From NCBI GenBank assembly GCA_019751575.1, contig JAIENF010000282.1, positions 1 to 5,750 on the forward strand: a DNA stretch of 5,750 bases, in the 5' to 3' direction. Below are positions 1 through 4,559 of this stretch, in pieces. Source of the DNA: Burkholderiales bacterium (lineage in GTDB: Bacteria; Pseudomonadota; Gammaproteobacteria; Burkholderiales; CAIKXV01). Every line of letters begins with the position of its first letter. Positions within the stretch are counted from its first letter, which is position 1. The notes beneath the pieces were generated by a model. It saw only the letters and a program-made list of their open reading frames with translations, made no database searches and had not been told where the DNA came from. The position numbers were made by a program, and so were the translations under genes.

Positions 1-121
1 CCCGATGAACGGCGGGATGAATGGCGGCATGGCGCCGCCGCAGATGGGCATGCAGGCGATGCACCCGCCCGGGTTCGACCAGCGAGGCGATGCCTCGATC
101 GTTCAGCGAACCGTCCGGCAT
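1..121 (-). CDS. N-terminal fragment, possible Rieske ring-hydroxylating oxygenase alpha subunit
   Basis: Partial gene leaving the window on the left; 40 codons are visible from an ATG at 121-119. The start is well supported: an AAGGAG Shine-Dalgarno sequence lies 5 nt upstream on the minus strand (127-132). The N-terminus includes the stretch GIASLVEPGRVHR (residues 10-22), which recalls the opening of many ring-hydroxylating dioxygenase alpha subunits (typically '..LV.P.RVHR..YTDP.IF..E'). Such enzymes use a Rieske cluster and mononuclear iron to oxygenate aromatic or related substrates in the cytoplasm. The Rieske and catalytic domains would lie outside the window and cannot be checked. 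After residue 22 the reading becomes His/Arg-rich and no longer looks like the family, so the leftmost ~57 bases may be a sequence error, chimera or divergence. The existence of a gene start is fairly secure; the product name is tentative. Confidence 0.45.
   Translation of the reverse strand, partial: MPDGSLNDRGIASLVEPGRVHRLHAHLRRRHAAIHPAVHR
5..28. repeat. Two tandem 12-bp units at the left edge
   Basis: Positions 5-16 and 17-28 are near-identical copies of ATGAAyGGCGGs (two differences). Read on the plus strand in frame 2 they encode Met-Asn-Gly-Gly twice, within an open Met/Gly/Pro-rich frame running from base 2 to a TGA at 137-139. The repeat falls in the part of the leftmost gene that does not resemble its family, so it could belong to a different sequence joined here. 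It is too short for certainty. Confidence 0.35.
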
Positions 122-126
122 GTCTG

Positions 127-132
127 CTCCTT
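127..132 (-). promoter_or_regulatory. Shine-Dalgarno site AAGGAG of the leftmost gene
   Basis: On the minus strand AAGGAG is followed by 5 nt (CAGAC) and then the ATG at 121-119. It is close to the ideal anti-16S complement. It is the main evidence that a real gene begins at 121, since only 40 codons are visible. Confidence 0.6.
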
Positions 133-196
133 GTCTTGACCTGGGGGCATGCGCCTGCAGCAATCGTCCGCCGCGAATCTGTCCGGCAGAGATCGA

Positions 197-225
197 AGGT
201 TAAGGACTACGCGCAGGCCCGTCAA
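197..225 (-). promoter_or_regulatory. Candidate sigma-70 promoter for the leftmost gene
   Basis: On the minus strand TTGACG (225-220, five of six matches to the -35 consensus) is separated by exactly 17 nt from TAACCT (202-197, three of six matches to the -10 consensus). Transcription would begin near 190 and give a leader of about 70 nt before the ATG at 121. The spacing is ideal but the -10 is weak, and no experimental support is available. Confidence 0.4.
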
Positions 226-281
226 TTCGGGCAGTCTGTCCTGGCGGGAAAGCACGTGTACGGACCGCCGTGATTCCAGCT

Positions 282-291
282 TGTGATCACA
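282..291. promoter_or_regulatory. Putative operator 1, palindrome TGTGATCACA
   Basis: A perfect 10-bp palindrome with the core GTGATCAC at 283-290, lying between the divergent left gene and the Bug gene. The same 8-bp core recurs at 1494-1501 and 1513-1520 before the MLE-family gene, and the 11-mer GTGATCACAGC is shared with the third site. A symmetric site found only in intergenic DNA suggests binding of a dimeric regulator. The half-sites TGTGA/TCACA resemble those of CRP, but the 6-bp spacer CRP needs is absent. The regulator family is unknown. Confidence 0.55.
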
Positions 292-406
292 GCCGCGGGC
301 CGGGGGGCTTGCGCGCAGGCCCGGGCGGCAGGAAACTTGCTTACGCGGATGGATCATCGCCGCCGCCGGAAGGCAGTGGCCGGTGGCACCCGTGCCCGCA
401 TCCACC

Positions 407-411
407 AGGAG
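407..411 (+). promoter_or_regulatory. Ribosome binding site deciding the Bug gene start
   Basis: AGGAG at 407-411 lies 10 nt before the ATG at 422. It favours this ATG over the in-frame GTG at 383, which has no comparable site. Translation from 422 also gives a conventional signal peptide. Confidence 0.5.
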
Positions 412-421
412 TCCCCCAGGA

Positions 422-1468
422 ATGTCTTCCCGACGCCTTGCCCCTTCCGCTTCCGGCCACTCCAGAACGGCCCGCCCGTCGTCCCGTGCCAGCGCTCTCG
501 CGGGCACCGCCCTGGGCGCGATGCTCCTTGCGGGTGCGCCCGGCATGGCGCATGCACAGTCCGCGGGCGCCTATCCGATCAAGCCGATCCGCATGATCGT
601 CTCCTTCGCGCCGGGGGGGCCGGCCGACATCGTGGCACGGACGATCAGTCCCAGGCTCGGCGAACTCCTCGGCCAGCCGATACTGCTCGAGAACCGCGGC
701 GGTGCGGGCGGCACCATCGGTTCCGAGATCGTCGCCCGTGCCGCGCCGGACGGATACACGTTGACCTACATGAGCCAGAGCAGCGTGGTCTTCGCACCGT
801 ACCTGTACAAGAAGCTCGCCTATGATTCGATCAAGGACTTCACCCCGGTGTCCTCGATCGTGACCACGCCCTACGTGGTCGCGATCAACCCGCGCGTGCC
901 CGCCAAGACGCTGGCCGACCTTCAACGGCTGGGCAAGGGCAAGAAGTCGTTCCTGACCTACGGCTCCTCCGGCCCTGGCGCCACGTCGCACATCGGCGGC
1001 GAACTGCTTGCCGCGGCCACCGGCCTGTCGCTGCTGCACGTGCCGTACAAGGGCACCGGCCCGGCGCTGGCCGGCGTGGTCGCCGGCGAGATCGACATGA
1101 TGGTCGCCGACCTCGGTCCGGTGATCAGCATGGCCAGGGACGGGCGCCTGCGCATGCTGGCCGGTTTCGGCGCAAAGCGCGTCGCCGCCGTGCCCGACGT
1201 GCCGACGGTGATCGAGTCCGGCTTCAAGATCGTGCCGCTCGAGGGCCGCTTCGGCCTGATGGGTCCGGCCAACCTGCCGAGGGACATCGTCACCCGCCTG
1301 CATGGCGCGGTGGTGACGACGCTGAAGACGCCCGAGATCCGCGCCCGGTTCGATTCTCTCGGCTACGAGATCATCGGCGACACGCCCGAGCAGTACGCGG
1401 CGATCGTGCGGCGCGAACTCGAGGAGTTCGGCAAGCTGATCCGCAAGGCCGGCATCCAGCCCGAGTGA
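422..1468 (+). CDS. Bug/TctC-family periplasmic solute-binding protein
   Basis: Encodes 348 residues. Bug/TctC proteins capture small organic acids and related solutes in the periplasm, often for tripartite tricarboxylate (TTT) transporters or as sensors. The first ~45 residues form an Arg-rich n-region, a hydrophobic stretch (about 24-40) and an AHA cleavage site (43-45) before Gln46. Family hallmarks follow: YPIKPIRMIVSFAPGGPADI at 51-70; GQP then LLENRGGAGGTIGSE at 84-102; PDGYTL at 109-114; YGSSGPGATSHIGGELLA at 180-197; VPYKGTGPAL at 208-217; and VPDVPTVIESG at 257-267. Length after cleavage is typical (~300 residues). No tctA/tctB membrane genes are visible, which is common for 'orphan' Bug genes. 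A divergent region with the GTGATCAC operator precedes it, and the MLE-family gene follows after 105 bp with its own likely promoter. The ligand cannot be predicted; context suggests the substrate or an intermediate of the adjacent pathway. The family call is very sure. Confidence 0.93.
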   Translation: MSSRRLAPSASGHSRTARPSSRASALAGTALGAMLLAGAPGMAHAQSAGAYPIKPIRMIVSFAPGGPADIVARTISPRLGELLGQPILLENRGGAGGTIGSEIVARAAPDGYTLTYMSQSSVVFAPYLYKKLAYDSIKDFTPVSSIVTTPYVVAINPRVPAKTLADLQRLGKGKKSFLTYGSSGPGATSHIGGELLAAATGLSLLHVPYKGTGPALAGVVAGEIDMMVADLGPVISMARDGRLRMLAGFGAKRVAAVPDVPTVIESGFKIVPLEGRFGLMGPANLPRDIVTRLHGAVVTTLKTPEIRARFDSLGYEIIGDTPEQYAAIVRRELEEFGKLIRKAGIQPE

Positions 1469-1481
1469 CGCCTGCGGCGGC

Positions 1482-1510
1482 TTGACACCCGTTGTGATCA
1501 CGGTCAACCT
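1482..1510 (+). promoter_or_regulatory. Candidate promoter of the MLE/M24 transcription unit
   Basis: A perfect -35 hexamer TTGACA at 1482-1487 is followed after 17 nt by CAACCT (1505-1510), a poor -10 with two of six matches. The 17-nt spacer contains the GTGATCAC palindrome at 1494-1501, and a second copy (1513-1520) lies just beyond the -10. A protein bound to both would cover the polymerase site, which would suit repression relieved by a pathway metabolite. The weak -10 is the main doubt. Confidence 0.45.
1494..1501. promoter_or_regulatory. Putative operator 2, palindrome GTGATCAC
   Basis: Exact copy of the core found at 283-290, preceded by TT as in that site. It lies inside the spacer of the candidate promoter, a classic repressor position. 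Its centre is 19 bp from the next copy, roughly two helical turns, so two dimers could sit on nearly the same face of the DNA. Confidence 0.55.
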
Positions 1511-1512
1511 TC

Positions 1513-1520
1513 GTGATCAC
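1513..1520. promoter_or_regulatory. Putative operator 3, palindrome GTGATCAC
   Basis: Third exact copy of the core, followed by AGC as at operator 1. It lies near the expected transcription start and 53 bp before the chosen ATG at 1574. Because it directly abuts the alternative GTG start at 1526, it also argues against translation beginning there. Confidence 0.55.
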
Positions 1521-1573
1521 AGCGGGTGGCCGTGCCGGCCACGAGACGACGGCCAGACAGTGCAGGGGCGGGG

Positions 1574-2734
1574 ATGAGCAGGATCGTATCGGTGGAGACC
1601 ATGCTCGTGCAGTTGCCGACCCGGCGCGAGCACAAGTGGACCGGCCTGACCGAGCCGATCGGCCGTTACGTGCTGACCCGGATGACCGACGACGACGGCG
1701 TCGTCGGCTGGGGCGAGGCGCCGGCGCTGAAGGACTGGGGCGGCGAGTTCGGACGCTACTTCGGCGAGTCGTCGTCGATCGTGGCGCTGGTGATCGAACG
1801 CTACCTCGCGCCGGCGGTGGCCGGAATGGACCCGGGCAACTTCGCCGCCCTGCACCAGCGGATGGACGCGGTGGTCAAGGGCTATCCGTATGCGAAGGCT
1901 TCGGTCGAGTTCGCCGCCTATGACCTCGCGGCGCGCCGGCTGGGCGTGCCGGTCCATGCGCTGCTCGGCGGCGCGTCGCGCACGCGGGTTCCGGTCACCC
2001 ATTCGATCGGCCTGATCGGCATCGAAGAGGCGGAGCGCGAGGTGGCCAAGGTCGCCGCGGAAGGCATCCGCACGATCAAGATCAAGGTCGGCGTCGACCC
2101 GAAGCGCGACATCGAGGTGGTGCGCGTGATCCGCAACGCCGTGGGGCCGGATGTCGAGCTGTGCGTCGACGCCAACGAAGGATATGCCTCGCCGGGCGAG
2201 GCCATCCGCACGCTGCGCGCGATGGAGGCGTACGGCCTGAAGTACGCCGAGCAGCCGGTGATGGGCATCGAGCGCATCTCGCAGGTCGCGCGCGCGATCG
2301 ACACGCCGGTGATGGCCGACGAGAGCGCCTGGAATGCGCATGACGTGGTGCAGATCATCGCCCAGGGCGCGGTGCAGATCGTCTCGATCTACACCACCAA
2401 GCCGGGCGGGCTTTACCGCGCGATGGAAGTCGCCGCCGTCTGCCGTGCGGCAGGCATCCTGTGCAACGTGAATGGCTCGGTCGAGACCGGCGTCGGCAAC
2501 CTCGCCAACATCCACCTCGCGGCCGCGGCCCCGGCCGTCACGCTGTCCTGCGTCGTGCCGGTGTCGACGCCGGCCGAGGCGCAGCATGGCCAGGTCGGTG
2601 GCATCTACTACAAGGACGACCTGCTGGCCGAGCCGATGCGCCTGGTCGACGGCGCCATCGAAGTGCCGACCGGCGCGGGCATGGGCATCGACGTCGACCT
2701 CGCCAAGGTCGAGCGCTACCGGGTCCGGGATTGA
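1574..2734 (+). CDS. Enolase-superfamily enzyme, muconate-lactonizing (MLE) subgroup
   Basis: Encodes 386 residues. Enolase-superfamily enzymes abstract the proton alpha to a substrate carboxylate and stabilise the enolate with Mg2+ or Mn2+; MLE-subgroup members catalyse cycloisomerisation, racemisation or dehydration in the cytoplasm. An N-terminal capping domain (about 1-130, with RYVLTRMTDDDGVVGWGEAP at 31-50) precedes the barrel. Active-site residues are intact: KxK at 169-171, metal ligands Asp199 (VDAN), Glu226 (YAEQP) and Asp249 (MADES), the opposing Lys276 (TTKPGG), and Glu304 (GSVETG). The KxK plus opposing Lys pattern assigns the MLE subgroup rather than mandelate racemase, which uses a His-Asp pair. 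The ATG at 1574 is preferred over the in-frame GTG at 1526: AGGGG (1564-1568) lies 5 nt upstream and 1526 abuts an operator. The M24 gene follows after 22 bp, probably in one operon. Muconate cycloisomerase, cis-3-hydroxyproline dehydratase and acylamino-acid racemase activities all remain possible. Confidence 0.92.
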   Translation: MSRIVSVETMLVQLPTRREHKWTGLTEPIGRYVLTRMTDDDGVVGWGEAPALKDWGGEFGRYFGESSSIVALVIERYLAPAVAGMDPGNFAALHQRMDAVVKGYPYAKASVEFAAYDLAARRLGVPVHALLGGASRTRVPVTHSIGLIGIEEAEREVAKVAAEGIRTIKIKVGVDPKRDIEVVRVIRNAVGPDVELCVDANEGYASPGEAIRTLRAMEAYGLKYAEQPVMGIERISQVARAIDTPVMADESAWNAHDVVQIIAQGAVQIVSIYTTKPGGLYRAMEVAAVCRAAGILCNVNGSVETGVGNLANIHLAAAAPAVTLSCVVPVSTPAEAQHGQVGGIYYKDDLLAEPMRLVDGAIEVPTGAGMGIDVDLAKVERYRVRD

Positions 2735-2745
2735 ACAGCACACGT

Positions 2746-2750
2746 GGGGA
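2746..2750 (+). promoter_or_regulatory. Ribosome binding site pointing to a TTG start
   Basis: GGGGA lies 6 nt before a TTG at 2757-2759, in frame with the M24 protein and 12 bp after the stop of the MLE gene. The first in-frame ATG (2793) has only a weak GGTGG upstream and would remove the first twelve residues of the N-terminal domain. Confidence 0.5.
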
Positions 2751-2756
2751 AACACC

Positions 2757-3890
2757 TTGAGAGCTGAGATCGTCGCGCGGCTGGTGGCCGCCATGAAGAA
2801 GGCCGGGCTGGATGCCGTGGTCACCGTGTCTCCGGAGAACTTCGGATGGCTCAACGGCTTCGTCGTGCCGTCGCAGCCGCTGATGCGCCATCGGCATGCC
2901 ATGAGCATCGTCACCGCCGACGGCCGCACCGCGCTGGTCGCGGTCGACATGGAAGAAACGACGGTACGCAACCGTGCGCCCGACATGCCGGTGCGCATCT
3001 GGGCCGAGTTCACCGATTCGCCGATGGAAGCCCTGTCGCAGTCGCTGCGCGAGTTCGGGCTCGCCGCCGGGAAGGTCGGCATCGAGCTGGACTACCTGCC
3101 TGCCGGGGACTTCGCGGCGCTCGTGCGTGCCGTGCCGGGTGCGCGCTTCGAGCCCTGCGAGGCGATGCTGGCCCTCCTGCGCCAGTCCAAGACCCCGGAC
3201 GAGATCGCGCTCATGCGCCGGCTGTCGCGCATCGCCGACCAGGCGATCACCGACGCGCTGTCCTCGGTGCATCCGGGCGACACCGAGATGGACATCGCCG
3301 CCGCGCTCACGGGGAACATCTACGCGCTGGGCGCCGAGCAGTTCAAGCTGATGATCGTGGCCACCGGCGAGCGCAGCCAGTTGCCCAACGTCGGCCCGAC
3401 CGGGCGCAAGCTGCTGGCGCAGGATGTCTGCCGGGTCGAGATCTTCTCGGTGATCGGTGGTTACCAGGCGGGTGTGTGCCCCACGGCAGTGGTCGGCGAA
3501 GCGCCGCCGCATGCCGAGCGCATCTGGAAGCACCTCGTCGAATGCAAGTATCAACTGCTCGACATGATCAAGCCCGGCGTGAGCTGCCGCGAGGTCTACG
3601 GGGCGTTCATCCGCAAGCTCACCGAGATCAAGCTTGCGCCGATCTCGTTCGTCGGGCACGGCATCGGGCTGCACCTGCATGAAGAACCCTACCTGGGCAA
3701 CAACCCGATCATCGGCCGCCCCGGAGACCAGCTGATCGAGGCCGGCATGGTGTTCAGCATCGAGCCGCTGTGCTATCGCACCGGCTACGGCTACGGCATG
3801 CAGCTCAAGGACATGATCCTCGTCACGGCCGACGGCTGTGAACTGCTGTCCGACTACGCGAACACGGACACGTTGCAGGTCGTCAGCTGA
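2757..3890 (+). CDS. M24-family (creatinase/aminopeptidase P fold) protein lacking usual metal ligands
   Basis: Encodes 377 residues from a TTG start chosen by its ribosome binding site and domain boundary. The N-terminal creatinase-type domain (about 1-135) contains GLDAVVTVSPENF at 17-29; the C-terminal 'pita-bread' M24 domain spans about 145-370. The catalytic His region is conserved (FVGHGIGLHLHEEP, 298-311, with His301 and His308), as is Glu336 (FSIEP). The usual five-ligand metal site is not: the first Asp aligns with Glu228 (RVEIF), the second with Gly239 (GGYQAGV), and the last Glu with Lys351 (LKDMILVT). Dinuclear metallopeptidase activity is therefore unlikely. Creatinase is a known metal-independent enzyme on this fold, so cleavage of a C-N bond in a small molecule is an attractive alternative; ectoine hydrolase-like function is another. 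It follows the MLE-family gene by 22 bp, so it probably works on a related substrate. Ligand alignment is by eye. Confidence 0.88.
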   Translation: MRAEIVARLVAAMKKAGLDAVVTVSPENFGWLNGFVVPSQPLMRHRHAMSIVTADGRTALVAVDMEETTVRNRAPDMPVRIWAEFTDSPMEALSQSLREFGLAAGKVGIELDYLPAGDFAALVRAVPGARFEPCEAMLALLRQSKTPDEIALMRRLSRIADQAITDALSSVHPGDTEMDIAAALTGNIYALGAEQFKLMIVATGERSQLPNVGPTGRKLLAQDVCRVEIFSVIGGYQAGVCPTAVVGEAPPHAERIWKHLVECKYQLLDMIKPGVSCREVYGAFIRKLTEIKLAPISFVGHGIGLHLHEEPYLGNNPIIGRPGDQLIEAGMVFSIEPLCYRTGYGYGMQLKDMILVTADGCELLSDYANTDTLQVVS

Positions 3891-3917
3891 CCGGCGTGTT
3901 GCGGCCGCCGCCCCCGA

Positions 3918-4505
3918 TCAGTACGGGAAGGGCGGCAACTGCGGCTGCCGCCCTTCGGGCAGCGCGGCGCGTGCGACGTTGAGCAGCATCGCCAGCATGG
4001 CGTAATAGCCGGCGATGATCACCAGGTCGATCAACTGCTGCTCGCCGAAGAAGGCCTTCGCCGCGTCATAGGTGACGTCGCTGACAGACTTGTTCTGCAA
4101 GGCTTCGGTCAACATGTCGTAGAGCAGCGTCTCGTCGCGGGCCATGGAGGGCGGCCGGCGGCCCTCGGCAATGGCCAGCGCGACCTCCGGCTCAAGCCCG
4201 GCCTTCATGGCGTGCTGGTAATGCGAGTTCCATTCGTACTGCTGCGTCCAGTGGCGGGCGGCCATCAGGGTCGCCATCTCGGCCAGACGGCGGTCGAGCG
4301 GGGACCGGTAGCGCAGGTACTCCCCGAGTTCCTGCATCGGTCCGGCGATGCCGGGGCTGCGCAGCAGCGCGATGAACGGTCCGCGCAGCTCGCCACGGGG
4401 GCCGGCCGCGATATCCGCGGCGACCTTGCGCTGCTCGTCGGTCCACTGGTCCTGCGGGATGCGGGGCAGGCGCTCCGCGGGCCGCGCGTTCGGATCGTAT
4501 GCCAT
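3918..4505 (-). CDS. Carboxymuconolactone decarboxylase (CMD)-family protein without redox cysteines
   Basis: Encodes 195 residues of the all-helical AhpD/CMD fold, cytoplasmic and usually oligomeric. The conserved core is WTQQYEWNSHYQHAMKAGL at 86-104; Glu91 and His95 match the Glu-x-x-x-His of CMD proteins, while the CxxC found in AhpD peroxidase partners is absent. A lyase or isomerase-like role, or binding, is thus more likely than peroxide reduction. Gamma-carboxymuconolactone decarboxylase (PcaC) is usually shorter (~130 residues), so this belongs to the longer uncharacterised CMD relatives often found in aromatic-degradation clusters. The ATG at 4505 was chosen over 4535: it has GGGAG (minus strand, plus positions 4516-4520) 10 nt upstream and begins the conserved MAYDPNARPAERLPRIP stretch. 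It is divergent from the enol-lactonase-like gene with 54 bp between starts, which suggests shared control. Its stop faces the M24 stop across 27 bp. The reaction is unknown. Confidence 0.88.
   Translation of the reverse strand: MAYDPNARPAERLPRIPQDQWTDEQRKVAADIAAGPRGELRGPFIALLRSPGIAGPMQELGEYLRYRSPLDRRLAEMATLMAARHWTQQYEWNSHYQHAMKAGLEPEVALAIAEGRRPPSMARDETLLYDMLTEALQNKSVSDVTYDAAKAFFGEQQLIDLVIIAGYYAMLAMLLNVARAALPEGRQPQLPPFPY
3928..3955. terminator. Strong hairpin in the convergent gene junction
   Basis: A perfect 10-bp inverted repeat, AAGGGCGGCA and TGCCGCCCTT, encloses an 8-nt loop (3938-3945). It lies 37 bp beyond the M24 stop and inside the last codons of the convergent CMD gene. No U-tract follows on either strand, so it is not a canonical intrinsic terminator. 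It could slow or protect the end of the M24 transcript, or simply reflect codons for a Gly/Gln/Pro-rich tail. Confidence 0.3.
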
Positions 4506-4559
4506 GGTCTTGCTGCTCCCTCTCCGTGCGATCATTCGATCTTACGTCAGGAGCCCCGC
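4506..4559. promoter_or_regulatory. Compact divergent promoter region
   Basis: Only 54 bp separate the divergent starts of the CMD gene (4505, minus) and the hydrolase gene (4560, plus). Both ribosome binding sites fall inside it, so promoters must overlap each other or the coding ends. A possible minus-strand -10, TAAGAT (4542-4537), lacks a good -35. There is no GTGATCAC copy here, so control may differ from the Bug/MLE genes. Confidence 0.35.

Larger units (their letters stand above)
122..421. other. Gene-free divergent control region
   Basis: About 300 bases separate the minus-strand start at 121 from the plus-strand start at 422. Open frames here are short, lack family resemblance and are extensions or shadows of neighbouring genes. 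The region contains the minus-strand promoter candidate (197-225), the palindrome TGTGATCACA (282-291) and the ribosome binding site of the Bug gene (407-411). I found no convincing plus-strand sigma-70 promoter for the Bug gene, no riboswitch and no small-RNA signature. An 8-base direct repeat GTCCGGCA occurs at 113-120 and 181-188, which could be chance. Confidence 0.6.

Noticed and set aside
2..139. Plus-strand open frame at the left edge as the end of a Met/Gly-rich protein
   Set aside because: After about residue 24 it runs antisense through the Rieske-like start and its ribosome binding site. It is kept only as a clue to a possible misjoin.
136..164. Plus-strand promoter TTGACC-N17-AGCAAT for the Bug gene
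   Set aside because: The -10 matches poorly, it overlaps the ribosome binding site region of the divergent gene and would leave a leader of about 250 nt.
282..291. CRP/FNR-type binding site
   Set aside because: CRP needs a 6-bp spacer between TGTGA and TCACA and FNR uses TTGAT-N4-ATCAA; here the half-sites are directly joined.
341..1507. Long minus-strand open frame (388 codons) opposite the Bug gene
   Set aside because: Rich in Arg, His, Asp and Gly with no recognisable motif, and antisense to a clear Bug/TctC protein. Such frames are common in GC-rich DNA.
2472..2756. Upstream extension of the M24 reading frame into the MLE gene
   Set aside because: The extension is Arg/Ser/Pro-rich out-of-frame coding. 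The TTG at 2757 has a ribosome binding site and matches the domain boundary.
1517..3082. Very long minus-strand open frame (521 codons) opposite the MLE and M24 genes
   Set aside because: It spans two unrelated genes and an intergenic operator, has low-complexity composition (His/Asp/Arg/Ala) and no family signature.
2538..3680. Minus-strand open frame opposite the M24 gene
   Set aside because: Composition is typical of antisense frames in GC-rich coding DNA, and the plus strand carries conserved M24 motifs.
4212..4559. Upstream extension of the enol-lactonase-like reading frame
   Set aside because: It runs antisense through the CMD gene, and the ATG at 4560 has a near-ideal AGGAG at 6 nt.
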